Shown here: piece by piece, positions 52,810 through 62,046 of the stretch
Layout of the letters: each line of letters opens with the position of its first letter
Numbering within the stretch: position 1 is the first letter of the stretch
NCBI GenBank assembly: GCA_964511495.1
Contig: CAZEFT010000015.1
Coordinates: forward strand, 1-64,000
DNA: 64,000 nucleotides
DNA from: Litorimonas sp964511495
GTDB lineage: Bacteria; Pseudomonadota; Alphaproteobacteria; Caulobacterales; Maricaulaceae
Direction of reading: 5' to 3'
The notes under the pieces: generated by a model
The model's input: only the letters and a program-made list of their open reading frames with translations
Told to the model about the DNA's origin: nothing
The model's database searches: none
Translations under genes and position numbers: made by a program

Positions 52810-52867
52810 GCGTTCGAAGTAAGCGAAAATAGTGGACTTGCAAAGCGCCGATTAAGCCTGTTCCCCC

Positions 52868-52898
52868 AAAGAAAAAGGTCGCCCAAAGACGACCTTTC
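52868..52898 (-). terminator. Rho-independent terminator
   Basis: AAAGGTCG (52874-52881) pairs with CGACCTTT (52890-52897) across an 8-base loop; on the minus strand TTTTTC follows. It ends the enoyl-reductase-like gene and isolates the nhaC unit. Confidence 0.8.
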
Positions 52899-52920
52899 AA
52901 CAATCAGATGCGAAAACTTA

Positions 52921-54099
52921 CTAGCCCTCGATTTTAAAACTCAAACCGGCATGGGCTTGCAATCGATCAATCAGAGCGTCGCCCATGACAGGCGCAGGCG
53001 TATAAACGCCTCCTTCCGTCTTGGTTTTTTCCTTATCCAGAACCAATGTCAGCGCACTCTCGGCAATCATCTTGGATGTTGATCCATAACCCGGATCTTT
53101 ATCGCCTTTGACACTGGCCATGACTTTTGAACCATCAGCCGCATCACCCACAAATAGGACATCATAAAATCCGGTTTCTCGCTCTTCTTTGGACGGGCCT
53201 TCACCCGGCTTGGGTGGGTTTTCACCAAAAGGTTTTTTATTCGTTGCAATTCCGTTCGCGATCGCTTCGCCTTGTTCACCCGGGCCCGTAAACATCATCT
53301 CGTCATAGACAAAGTCTTCGCCATAAGCATGACCCATCAAAGCGTTAGAACGGTGAACATTTTTCGTATTGATAGACGCCATAATAAAAGGCGCAGACCA
53401 AGAGCCGAGGTCATCTTCGTGAATGGGCTTCATTCCATGAGGCTGTGCGGGGCCGTCGAAATCAGGCACGAGAGAAAACGGGTCTCTCAACCAGTTCAGT
53501 ATTTCGGGCTGTTTCTTGGCGCGCTCCATCGTGCCGCCCAGGCTCGCCGCCGTGCCACCGGAGAATGTGCCTTTCATCTTACGCACACGTCCGCGAATTT
53601 TCGGTAAGGCTTTCCCGGTTTTATCCTTGGCATGACGTTGGAGATAATAAACGCCGAGATCAAATGGAATAGAATCAAAGCCACAAGACAGGACAATCCG
53701 CGCGCCGCTTTCTTTGGCTTTAGCATCATAGTCATGGATAATATCGCGCATCCACGCCGGCTCGCCGCAAAGATCAACATAATCTGTTCCGGCCTCAACA
53801 CAGGCTTTCACCAGAGGCTCGCCATAATATTGATAGGGGCCAACCGTGGTAATGACAGCCTTGGCGCGCTTGGCCATATCCGTCAGCGTAGCAGGTTCAT
53901 TCGCATTGGCGACAACCAAATCGACAGTCTCCGACACGCCCATTTCGTCACGGACAGTTTTTAACTTCTCCATGGAACGCCCGGCCATGGCCCATTTCAA
54001 ATCTGTATCGCCATATTCGGCTTGCAAATATTCCGCCACTAAACGTCCGGTAAATCCGGTTCCGCCATAAACGATAATATCAAATTCACGTTCTGCCAT
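52921..54099 (-). CDS. Saccharopine dehydrogenase-like/trans-acting enoyl reductase family
   Basis: A 392-residue NAD(P)-dependent protein. The N-terminal Rossmann motif is VYGGTGFTGRLVAEYL; TTVGPYQYYGEPLVKACVEAGTDYVDLCGEPAWMRD is highly typical of the saccharopine-dehydrogenase-like group that includes mycobacterial trans-acting enoyl reductases. FSGGTAASL lies in mid-protein. The substrate is probably a lipid intermediate, not saccharopine. The SMP-30-like gene lies 34 bp upstream, same strand. Confidence 0.9.
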   Translation of the reverse strand: MAEREFDIIVYGGTGFTGRLVAEYLQAEYGDTDLKWAMAGRSMEKLKTVRDEMGVSETVDLVVANANEPATLTDMAKRAKAVITTVGPYQYYGEPLVKACVEAGTDYVDLCGEPAWMRDIIHDYDAKAKESGARIVLSCGFDSIPFDLGVYYLQRHAKDKTGKALPKIRGRVRKMKGTFSGGTAASLGGTMERAKKQPEILNWLRDPFSLVPDFDGPAQPHGMKPIHEDDLGSWSAPFIMASINTKNVHRSNALMGHAYGEDFVYDEMMFTGPGEQGEAIANGIATNKKPFGENPPKPGEGPSKEERETGFYDVLFVGDAADGSKVMASVKGDKDPGYGSTSKMIAESALTLVLDKEKTKTEGGVYTPAPVMGDALIDRLQAHAGLSFKIEG

Positions 54100-54133
54100 T
54101 GTCTGCTCCTTAAAATTTATCTTACACTATACG

Positions 54134-55201
54134 TTACGGGTAAGGACGATAGCCCAAAGTTTTTGAAGTCAAGCTAGACACATATAATCTTTCGCCCACA
54201 ACAACCGCTCCGGTTGTGGCGGGGTAAGTGCCGTTCGGGTCTTGCCATGTACGTATGACTTCCCCCTCGGCATTGATTTGTAGGATAAAGCCATAATCTT
54301 GCGCGGACGGTTTCATAAAATCCGGTAAGCGCCAGATCACTTTTCGCAAAAATGGCTTGTCAGAAAGTTTATCCAAAGCTTCGGCACGTTTTGAAACCAA
54401 ACCGATAAAGTAAGTGCCGTCAGGCCCTCTATTTATATTGTCCGCAAACCCCGGCAGGTTATCAACGATAACTTTTTTTGATCCGTCAGGCGCAATTTCT
54501 AAAAGACGATATTTGCCAGTTTCCACCACCCAAACAGAGGTTCCATTAGGTGCAATCGCGACACCATTGGAAAAAGAAATCTGATCCGCCACGACTGTCG
54601 TGCTCTGATCTTGGGGATTATAAACCAAGAGGCGCCCGGTTTCCCCATGCTCCATAATTTCCAATAGGGACGCGGCTAATGTTGAACCTGCCGCTTCGGC
54701 TCCGAATTTCGTACTGGCGTCAGAAAAATAAATGAGTCCCCCATCTGTGATATCCAAATCATCCGCATAAAGAATAGGCTCGCCCGCAACACTGTCAGAC
54801 AGCACAAAGACTTCACCTCTACGGTCAATCAGAAGCAGTCCCTTATAGGCGTCTGCAACAAAGAGCTCATCCCCCCGCGCTTCAAGGCCGAGCGGCTTTC
54901 CCCCTGTATAGGCAAATTCGTCAAACCTTCCACTGGCCTCATTCAATTGATATATCCATCCGGTTTGTGAAGTCACATAAATATGGCCTTCCATCTCCGC
55001 CACATCTTCGGGGCCATAGCTTCCATCCGGCAGGGCGATGTCTATTAACGACGCTAGATCCGTATTGGGCGAGTATACGCCGACATAGCCTTTATCCGTC
55101 GGAGCGTTCCAAGATTGCGGCGAAATCGCAATGGGGAAAAATAAAAGATAAAGAATAAGTAGCCCTAAAATTACCCCTATAGCTTTTAGACCCGTTTTCA
55201 T
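54134..55201 (-). CDS. SMP-30/strictosidine-synthase-like beta-propeller protein
   Basis: A 355-residue membrane-anchored protein. An N-terminal span (about 6-24) is followed by a six-bladed propeller with the family motifs FSNGVAIAPNGTSVWVVETGKYRLLEI and PGFADNINRGPDGTYFIGLVS. Family members hydrolyse lactones or esters (gluconolactonase, paraoxonase-like). The substrate is unknown. It is cotranscribed with the following enoyl-reductase-like gene. Confidence 0.87.
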   Translation of the reverse strand: MKTGLKAIGVILGLLILYLLFFPIAISPQSWNAPTDKGYVGVYSPNTDLASLIDIALPDGSYGPEDVAEMEGHIYVTSQTGWIYQLNEASGRFDEFAYTGGKPLGLEARGDELFVADAYKGLLLIDRRGEVFVLSDSVAGEPILYADDLDITDGGLIYFSDASTKFGAEAAGSTLAASLLEIMEHGETGRLLVYNPQDQSTTVVADQISFSNGVAIAPNGTSVWVVETGKYRLLEIAPDGSKKVIVDNLPGFADNINRGPDGTYFIGLVSKRAEALDKLSDKPFLRKVIWRLPDFMKPSAQDYGFILQINAEGEVIRTWQDPNGTYPATTGAVVVGERLYVSSLTSKTLGYRPYP

Positions 55202-55340
55202 CTTTAGCTCCCAATAGCCCTCTTTTTCTATCGTCCCCTATGAAAAATTTATTCTGAAATAGATAGGGCTTATCTATTTACCCGCCTTGATATTTCGGAT
55301 AGTCAAACGCAACATTGTTGGTGAGAGGATTATCGAAGGT

Positions 55341-56354
55341 TTGACAAAACACAGAGATATTTTTCGAGTGGCGTGTCTCGAGGATATTGACGCGATTTTG
55401 GGCTTTACCGCCAACGGCGTACAAGGGTTGACCAATGTACCACGCACGCGCGAACGTGTGGAAGAACAACTCCAAGAAACACTGGACACATTAGACGGCA
55501 AAGACGGTGCGAACCGCATCATTTTCGTTGTAGAGCGTGACGGTCAGGTTTTAGGCATTTCAGGCATTATTGTTCGGGTCGGCATTGATGCGCCCTTCTA
55601 TAATTTCAAACGCAATCATCATTCAGGGCGTGCGGCCAACCCCGTTCTGGCCATTGATTATGACACGCTTCAAATGACGACCGATTTTAACGGTTATACC
55701 GAAGTAGCATCTCTGTTTATGGGGCCAGCAGGGCGAGGTACTGGTTTGGCGCGGCTGCTGTCTATGGGACGTTTCGGATATATCCGAAACAACCGCAATC
55801 AATTTGCGGATGGCTTAATGGCAGAGATTCTGGGGTGGACCGATGAAAAGGGAAACTCTCCCTTTTGGAAGCATTTGGCCTCACGCTTTATTGATATGCC
55901 GTTTGATAATGCAGATAAGCTTAGCACGATTGATAAGCGTTTTATCGTCGACCTTTTGCCCGGAATTCCTATCATGCTGAACTTGCTTCCGGATATTGTA
56001 ACCGAATGTACCGGACGACCGCATGAAAGCTCGGCACGCGCAATGAAAATGCTGCAGTCTGTTGGTTTTGAAAAAACAGATATGTGTGATGTTTTTGACG
56101 GAGGACCCGCCGTCAGATGTCCGACGGATTGCACATGGATTGCCCGTTCGACGCGATTGGTTGAGCGTTTTGACGCACCTGAGGGCGCAGAAATCTGCAT
56201 GCATTTTTCCGGTGAAGGCGCTGACTTTAGGGCGGCTCTGGGCCCCGCGCTCATCCACGAACGACGCGGAGATAGCCATGCCACCTCACTTGTCCAAACG
56301 GATGAAAGCAAACCTGTCTATATCGCACAAATCAGAGAGCCTGCGCCGGTATAA
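55341..56354 (+). CDS. astA: Arginine N-succinyltransferase
   Basis: The first enzyme of the AST arginine-degradation pathway: arginine plus succinyl-CoA gives N2-succinylarginine. The GNAT-like core shows IFRVACLEDIDAILGFTANGVQGLTNVP, LFMGPAGRGTGLARLLSMGRFGYI (CoA loop), MAEILGWTDEKGNSPFWKHL and DVFDGGPAVRC. The start is uncertain: TTG 55341 (337 residues) aligns with the family N-terminus, whereas TTG 55287 adds 18 residues; there is no good ATG. It is first of the ast operon. Confidence 0.9.
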   Translation: MTKHRDIFRVACLEDIDAILGFTANGVQGLTNVPRTRERVEEQLQETLDTLDGKDGANRIIFVVERDGQVLGISGIIVRVGIDAPFYNFKRNHHSGRAANPVLAIDYDTLQMTTDFNGYTEVASLFMGPAGRGTGLARLLSMGRFGYIRNNRNQFADGLMAEILGWTDEKGNSPFWKHLASRFIDMPFDNADKLSTIDKRFIVDLLPGIPIMLNLLPDIVTECTGRPHESSARAMKMLQSVGFEKTDMCDVFDGGPAVRCPTDCTWIARSTRLVERFDAPEGAEICMHFSGEGADFRAALGPALIHERRGDSHATSLVQTDESKPVYIAQIREPAPV

Positions 56355-56369
56355 GCGCAGGAGTAATTT

Positions 56370-57701
56370 ATGAGTGTTGAGTTAAATATCGATGGCCTTG
56401 TCGGGCCCACGCATAATTATGCGGGTTTGAGTTTTGGCAATATTGCCTCCTCGGGCAATAAGGGCGCTGTGTCCAACCCAAAAGCTGCGGCGCTTCAAGG
56501 CTTACAGAAAATGCGCACGCTCGTGAATATGGGATTGCCTCAAGCGGTCATGCCGCCCCATGCCCGCCCTCTGACGCATTATTTACGACAATTAGGCTTT
56601 AGCGGATCTGATAGCGCCGTTCACGAAGCGGCTTGGAAGGCCAATCCAGCCTTGCTGGCCAATCTGATGAGCGCCTCTCCGATGTGGACGGCAAATGCGG
56701 CAACAGTGTCACCCTCTATTGATGCAGCAGGCGGCCAAGTACATCTCACCGCCGCCAACCTCGTGGCGATGCCGCATCGCTCTATTGAAGCCCCACAAAC
56801 CGAGCGCCTGTTAAAAGCCATTTTGCCCAAAGCCGAGATACATGCGGCCTTGCCCTCAAATACTGTCTTTGGGGATGAAGGGGCCGCCAACCATAACCGG
56901 ATGAGCCAAAGCCACGCGGATAAAGGATTGGAAATTTTCGTTTATGGACGGGAAGCCTTTCGCGATAAGGCGCAAACGAAATTTCCCGGACGACAAACTT
57001 TAGAGGCCAGCAGAGCCGTTGCACGGCTTCACCGTTTGGATGAGGCGGCCACACTTTATCTTCGCCAATCCGCAACAGCGATTGATGCAGGGGCGTTTCA
57101 CAATGATGTGGTCTGCGTCACCAATGGCACCGTCATGTTTTTCCACAAAGACGCCTTTGAGGATGTGAGCGCCATGCAAGAGGCCGTCAAAGCCAAAGCC
57201 GACCTCTTGGGTTTTGAACCTGAATTTTTAATGGCAGATATTCCATTGCAAGACGCCATTCGGTCTTATCTTTTTAATTCGCAGCTTTTAACATTGCCCA
57301 ACGGCAAGATGGGCTTAATTCTGCCCAAAAATGCGGAAGAGACCCCAACAGCCAAAGCCTTTATTGACCATTGTATCGCAGGCAATAACCCTATTACCGA
57401 AGCGCATTATCTGGACCTCAAACAAAGCATGCAAAATGGAGGCGGTCCGGCCTGCCTCCGTTTACGCGTCCCGTTAACGGTTGATGAGCTTGCCGAGGTA
57501 CATGCCCCTATGCTCTTGGATGAAGCAAAAATTCAGACGCTCGAAGCCTGGGTTAACAAATATTACCGTGAAGAGATTGCACGAGATGATTTGGGGGATC
57601 CCTCATTAATGATGGAGAGCCGCGCGGCTCTGGATGAGCTGACACAGCTCTTATCGCTGGGCTCAATCTATGATTTCCAAATGGAAGGAGGGGCGACATG
57701 A
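56370..57701 (+). CDS. astB: N-succinylarginine dihydrolase
   Basis: The second AST step: hydrolyses succinylarginine to succinylornithine, CO2 and 2 NH3. It has 443 residues of the guanidine-modifying fold. DGLVGPTHNYAGLSFGNIAS is the N-terminal signature, with FGDEGAANHNRM in mid-protein and the catalytic Cys in GGGPACLRLRVPL near residue 370. The TGA overlaps the next gene's ATG by four bases. Confidence 0.96.
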   Translation: MSVELNIDGLVGPTHNYAGLSFGNIASSGNKGAVSNPKAAALQGLQKMRTLVNMGLPQAVMPPHARPLTHYLRQLGFSGSDSAVHEAAWKANPALLANLMSASPMWTANAATVSPSIDAAGGQVHLTAANLVAMPHRSIEAPQTERLLKAILPKAEIHAALPSNTVFGDEGAANHNRMSQSHADKGLEIFVYGREAFRDKAQTKFPGRQTLEASRAVARLHRLDEAATLYLRQSATAIDAGAFHNDVVCVTNGTVMFFHKDAFEDVSAMQEAVKAKADLLGFEPEFLMADIPLQDAIRSYLFNSQLLTLPNGKMGLILPKNAEETPTAKAFIDHCIAGNNPITEAHYLDLKQSMQNGGGPACLRLRVPLTVDELAEVHAPMLLDEAKIQTLEAWVNKYYREEIARDDLGDPSLMMESRAALDELTQLLSLGSIYDFQMEGGAT

Positions 57702-58975
57702 ATGCCGTCACTGATTTAATATCTCTGTCGCAATTAAGCGCCGAAGATGAATTGGTTCTTGAAACCGTGAAGGCCCGGCAAAATTTTATGCTGGAGCGTG
57801 TAACCTCTTGGGCTGCCGTTAATACGGGGAGTTTAAACGCCGATGGCTTGAACACTCTTTACCCCATGATCGTGAAAGCGCTTTCCGAAGACTTAGACGC
57901 CGAGGTCGAAGCTTTGCCAACGGAACCAATTGAAGAAATCAATAATAAAGGCGCAAAAGAGTTTTTCCAAAGCGGGCCGGTGATACGGGCGCGAGCACGT
58001 TTGAGCGCACCTTTGCGTGTGGTTCTGACTGGGCATTATGACACGGTTTTCCCGGCAGGAACCTTTACCGACATCACCGATATAGGGGATGGTAAGCTAA
58101 ACGGCCCCGGTCTTGCTGATATGAAAGGCGGCATCACAGTGATGATTGACGCCCTGCGCGCCTTTGAGGCCGGGCCGCTTAAAGACAAAATCGGTTACGA
58201 CATTATTCTGACGCCTGATGAGGAAACAGGGAATTTCGCATCTGCGCCTTTTCTGACGGCGGCGGCGAAAGAGGCCCATATCGGATTGACTTTTGAGCCC
58301 GCTATGGATTGCGACAGCTTGGCAGGGGCTCGTAAAGGGTCAGGAATTTGGGATATTGTTTTTCGTGGACGCGCCTCTCATGCGGGTCGCGCGCCCGAAG
58401 CAGGGCGCTCTGCCATAAGCGCCGCCGCCGATATGGCGATACGGGTGGAAGAGCTAAACGGAAAATATGAAGGCGTAACGTTTAATGTTGGTTCTATTGA
58501 TGGGGGCAATGCCGTGAATATCGTGCCGGACTTAGCAATTTTGCGCATGGGTGCTCGCGCACCAACGCCCGAAGCTGCTGCATGGGCGGGCGAAGCCGTT
58601 AATTCTGCCCTTGAAGCGGTCTTAAAACGTGACGGTATTACGGCCCATAAGCATGGTGGATTTTACCGTCCTCCAAAACCGCGTAATGCGGCGCAGGACA
58701 GGTTGATTTCTAATGTCAAAGAAACGGGAAAAGCGCTGGGTCTTGAGTTGAACTTTAAAGATACGGGTGGGGTCTGCGAAGGCAATAATGTCTTTGCGGC
58801 CGGAACGCCCAATGTCGATACGCTTGGCGTGCGGGGCGGGCGTATCCATTCAGCCGACGAATTTATGGTTGTTGAAAGCCTGTCGGAAAGAGCGGGCTTG
58901 GCCGCGCTATTGCTCAACCGTATCGCCGATGGCCGCATTGACGCACCGGCGATTAAAAAACTCATGGAGCAATAA
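57698..58975 (+). CDS. M20 family metallohydrolase in the ast operon
   Basis: A 425-residue M20 dipeptidase/deacylase-like enzyme. Zinc ligands: LTGHYDTVFP (His, Asp), GLADMKGG (Asp), TPDEETGN (catalytic Glu-Glu), FEPAM region and the C-terminal TLGVRGGRIHSADE (His). The dimerisation domain has GRASHAGRAPEAGRSA. It is coupled to astB (4-bp overlap) and astD (adjacent codons), so it must serve this pathway; no astE is in the window. It may act as a succinylglutamate desuccinylase or on another acyl amino acid. That assignment is inference. Confidence 0.9.
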   Translation: MNAVTDLISLSQLSAEDELVLETVKARQNFMLERVTSWAAVNTGSLNADGLNTLYPMIVKALSEDLDAEVEALPTEPIEEINNKGAKEFFQSGPVIRARARLSAPLRVVLTGHYDTVFPAGTFTDITDIGDGKLNGPGLADMKGGITVMIDALRAFEAGPLKDKIGYDIILTPDEETGNFASAPFLTAAAKEAHIGLTFEPAMDCDSLAGARKGSGIWDIVFRGRASHAGRAPEAGRSAISAAADMAIRVEELNGKYEGVTFNVGSIDGGNAVNIVPDLAILRMGARAPTPEAAAWAGEAVNSALEAVLKRDGITAHKHGGFYRPPKPRNAAQDRLISNVKETGKALGLELNFKDTGGVCEGNNVFAAGTPNVDTLGVRGGRIHSADEFMVVESLSERAGLAALLLNRIADGRIDAPAIKKLMEQ

Positions 58976-60397
58976 ATGTCATCAGATGTCTTTATCAATG
59001 GCAAATGGGACACTGGTCATGGCGAAAGCTTTGAAAGCCTGTGCCCTGCAACGGGGGAAAGTGTTTGGCAGGGTCATGAGTCGACAGCCGAACAGGTCAA
59101 TGCTGCGATTGCAGCGGCCCGCGCCGCTCAGCCCAAATGGGCGGCAACGCCACTTGCTGAACGTATCGCGATATTAGAACGTTATGCTGAGAATTTGACT
59201 GCCTCAAAAGAGGCTATTGCCTACGCAATTTCTCGCGATATGGGTAAACCGCTTTGGGAAGCCCTGACCGAAGTCGGAGCCATGGCCGCTAAAATCGGAC
59301 ACTCCATCCGCGCTCAGGCAGAGAGAGCGGGCGATAGGGATGAGGGGGCATTGACCCTCACCCATAGGCCTCACGGCGTAATGGCCGTGTTCGGGCCTTT
59401 CAATTTTCCGGGGCACCTTCCCAATGGTCATATTGTTCCGGCACTTCTGGCCGGTAATTGCTGTGTCTTTAAACCCTCCGAACTCACACCTGCAGTCGCG
59501 TCACTTATGGTCGAGGCTTTCGAAAAAGCAGGTCTGCCCGCAGGATGCCTGAATGTCATACAAGGCGGGAGAGAGACAGGGCAGGCTTTGCTCAATGGTG
59601 ATATTAACGGCCTGCTCTTTACCGGCTCGGCCAAGACGGGTACCGCCTTCCACAAACATTTTGCCGGGCGTCCCAATATTATTCTGGCTTTGGAAATGGG
59701 TGGAAATAACCCGCTTATTGCTTGGGACGGCGATCGTCAGGCCGTCGCTGATATCGCCTTTTTTAGCGCCTATATTTCAGCAGGCCAACGCTGTACCTGT
59801 GCCCGTCGTTTAATCTTGCCCGAAGGCGCATTTGGGGATGATGTCCTCGGCTTAATCCAATCCCGCATCCGCGAGGTGAGTGTCGGGCACTGGGATCAAG
59901 AGGTCTTTATGGGGCCGGTTGTCTCGGAACAATCCGCGATGAACGCCCGCCATTTCCAAGCCGCCCTGATTAAGGCTGGCGGAGAAACAGTTGTACCGAT
60001 TAAGGTTGAAGGGGCTTTTGTTCATCCGGGCCTTATGGAAATGAGCAGCGCAAAAGACGTAGAGGATGAAGAGCTTTTTGGCCCGCTCCTTCAAGTGTAC
60101 CGTGTCAAAAATTTTGATGCCGCCATTGCCAAAGCCAATGAGACACGTTTCGGCCTGTCTGGGGGCTTACTGAGTGAGAATAAGAAGCTTTGGGAACAAG
60201 CCGGTTTGCAAATGAAGGCCGGTATTTTGAATTGGAATAAACCCACAACGGGAGCCGCGTCATCCTTGCCCTTTGGTGGCCCGGGTCTTTCCGGTAATTT
60301 CCGTCCCGGCGCTTATTATGCCGCCGATTACTGCGCATGGCCACAAGCCGGCCAAGTCGCAGACACAGTCAGCGCGCCTGCGATGAAGGGGTTTTAG
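58976..60397 (+). CDS. astD: Succinylglutamate-semialdehyde dehydrogenase
   Basis: The fourth AST step, oxidising N-succinylglutamate 5-semialdehyde with NAD+. It has 473 residues of the aldehyde-dehydrogenase fold. GPFNFPGHLPNGHIVPALLAGN (Asn), LEMGGNNPLI (catalytic Glu) and SAGQRCTCARR (catalytic Cys) are typical of AstD. The ATG follows the M20 stop directly. astC, the transaminase step, is not in the window. Confidence 0.95.
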   Translation: MSSDVFINGKWDTGHGESFESLCPATGESVWQGHESTAEQVNAAIAAARAAQPKWAATPLAERIAILERYAENLTASKEAIAYAISRDMGKPLWEALTEVGAMAAKIGHSIRAQAERAGDRDEGALTLTHRPHGVMAVFGPFNFPGHLPNGHIVPALLAGNCCVFKPSELTPAVASLMVEAFEKAGLPAGCLNVIQGGRETGQALLNGDINGLLFTGSAKTGTAFHKHFAGRPNIILALEMGGNNPLIAWDGDRQAVADIAFFSAYISAGQRCTCARRLILPEGAFGDDVLGLIQSRIREVSVGHWDQEVFMGPVVSEQSAMNARHFQAALIKAGGETVVPIKVEGAFVHPGLMEMSSAKDVEDEELFGPLLQVYRVKNFDAAIAKANETRFGLSGGLLSENKKLWEQAGLQMKAGILNWNKPTTGAASSLPFGGPGLSGNFRPGAYYAADYCAWPQAGQVADTVSAPAMKGF

Positions 60398-60402
60398 TTA
60401 TC

Positions 60403-60885
60403 ATGAACCGCGCTTTAACTGATTATGAAACAAAAACAGTTGCAAATGTTGAAAAACATGGTTGGCAGGGCACGTATGTTTTTGACCCAAAAAGTAATGA
60501 TCCGAGCTTTACCTATTCAATAGGCTTTACAAAGACGTTGAATGCGCCTGAATTTATAATTTTTGGACTCTCACAAGACTTGATGCATTCCATGTTGTGG
60601 AGAATATACGATCAAATTAAAGCGGGAGCCATTCCCAAAGATGGAATGATTTGGGAAAACCTTTTGGAAAATTTTAATTGCGTTTCTCGCAAAGCAATCC
60701 ACCAAGATACTTTTGAGATATATGCTCGAAGTGCGCGATGGTACTGGAATCACTCAGGGCACTCCGGCTTCCCAGAGGTTTATCAAATGGTTTGGCCCGG
60801 AGCACAACAAGGTCTCTTCCCTTGGGAAGAAGGCTGTTCACAAGAAACTATTAATATGCAAACCCCGCTCTGGAAGGATAGTTAG
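60403..60885 (+). CDS. DUF4262 family protein
   Basis: A 160-residue cytoplasmic protein. VEKHGWQGTYVFDPKSNDPSFTYSIGFTKTLNAPEFIIFGL is the DUF4262 core, and a C-terminal VYQMVWPGAQQGLFPWEEGC follows. The function is unknown. The ATG at 60403 is 5 bp after astD. Composition is noticeably more AT-rich than the flanking genes, suggesting a later insertion between astD and the glyoxalase gene. Confidence 0.85.
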   Translation: MNRALTDYETKTVANVEKHGWQGTYVFDPKSNDPSFTYSIGFTKTLNAPEFIIFGLSQDLMHSMLWRIYDQIKAGAIPKDGMIWENLLENFNCVSRKAIHQDTFEIYARSARWYWNHSGHSGFPEVYQMVWPGAQQGLFPWEEGCSQETINMQTPLWKDS

Positions 60886-60887
60886 TC

Positions 60888-61343
60888 GTGGAATATCTAC
60901 ACACTATGGTGCGAGTGAAAGATTTGGACGCTAGCATGGCTTTCTATCGTGACGCGCTCGGTCTTGTCGAAACACGACGTTTTGACGTTGAAAAAGGGCG
61001 GTTCACCTTGGTCTATCTCGCCGCACCGGAACAAGCCGACATGGCCAAAGATAAGAAATTTCCTGAATTAGAGCTGACTTATAATTGGCCGGATGAAGAC
61101 GGAAATGCGGAAACCTATAGCGGCGGTCGAAACTTCGGGCATATGGCTTTTCGTGTCGAAAATATTTATGAGGCATGCGAGAAGCTGCAAAAAGCAGGCG
61201 TCATTATCAATCGCCCACCCCGTGATGGCCATATGGCTTTTGTGCGATCGCCTGATAATATTTCGATTGAACTCTTGCAGAAGGGTGACCGTTTGGCCCC
61301 AAAAGAACCATGGGCCAGTATGAAAAATATCGGGGAGTGGTAA
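60888..61343 (+). CDS. gloA: Glyoxalase I-like VOC protein
   Basis: A 151-residue vicinal-oxygen-chelate protein starting at a GTG, 2 bp after the DUF4262 stop. Metal ligands sit in LHTMVRV (His), ELELTYNW (Glu), NFGHMAF (His) and NISIELL (Glu), the pattern of Ni/Zn-dependent lactoylglutathione lyases. It converts the hemithioacetal of methylglyoxal and glutathione. Confidence 0.9.
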   Translation: MEYLHTMVRVKDLDASMAFYRDALGLVETRRFDVEKGRFTLVYLAAPEQADMAKDKKFPELELTYNWPDEDGNAETYSGGRNFGHMAFRVENIYEACEKLQKAGVIINRPPRDGHMAFVRSPDNISIELLQKGDRLAPKEPWASMKNIGEW

Positions 61344-61354
61344 CGCCAACGACC

Positions 61355-61981
61355 TTAAAGGTTCGGCGTCTCACCTGCTTTAATATCAGCCTGAATATTG
61401 CTCGGTTTGCGTAACCCTAAACGCAAGACGGCGTATATAAAGATGAAGCTGACCAGAAGCCATAACCCGCCCCAGAACAGCGTTGAGCCGCCATAGGTTT
61501 CAGCAATGATGCGCGCATCTGATCGTAGGTAAGAACGCTGCACTGTGTCACTGAAAATATCAAAAGGGACATAGACGAGACTGGTCAACCCAATCAGGCG
61601 CAGACAGAAATCATTAAATTCACGCGGTAAGAATTTTGAACTGACTAAAAAGGCGACGCCGCCCGCCAAACAAAACGCAATTGTGAAAGGCGTCCGGATA
61701 AAAAAGAGCGCCGAGCCCAAAAGAAGCGAGCCGAGATAGCCTGTCGAGGCAATCAAAAAGCCGTTCCCGCCCTGTGATAACACCGAGCCGCCTTGTCGAG
61801 CGGAGAGCGTTAATTCCAGAACTTTACCCCCTGTGAGCCAAGTGGCGAGTGCATGAGAGAGCTCATGAAGAAAAACGACAAAGATTTTCACAGGCGCGGA
61901 AACAGGGTGGTTCCACAAAAGAAAAATAATCAGGGTGATGAGTCCCAACTGCCAATGGTCTTTTATCAAGCGCATAAACAC
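61355..61981 (-). CDS. M50-like membrane metallopeptidase
   Basis: A 208-residue inner-membrane protein with about six spans. The zinc motif HELSH (about residues 39-43) lies in the second span. The following GGKVLELTLSARQGGSVLSQGG resembles M50B-type peptidases and their relatives. A second in-frame ATG lies two codons in. The substrate is unknown. It converges on gloA with 11 bp between. Confidence 0.8.
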   Translation of the reverse strand: MFMRLIKDHWQLGLITLIIFLLWNHPVSAPVKIFVVFLHELSHALATWLTGGKVLELTLSARQGGSVLSQGGNGFLIASTGYLGSLLLGSALFFIRTPFTIAFCLAGGVAFLVSSKFLPREFNDFCLRLIGLTSLVYVPFDIFSDTVQRSYLRSDARIIAETYGGSTLFWGGLWLLVSFIFIYAVLRLGLRKPSNIQADIKAGETPNL

Positions 61982-62046
61982 AGCCTAATCCGATAGAGAG
62001 CGACGTAAAGACCGTTTTAGTATGGAGTAATTTTTCCTGAACCGTT

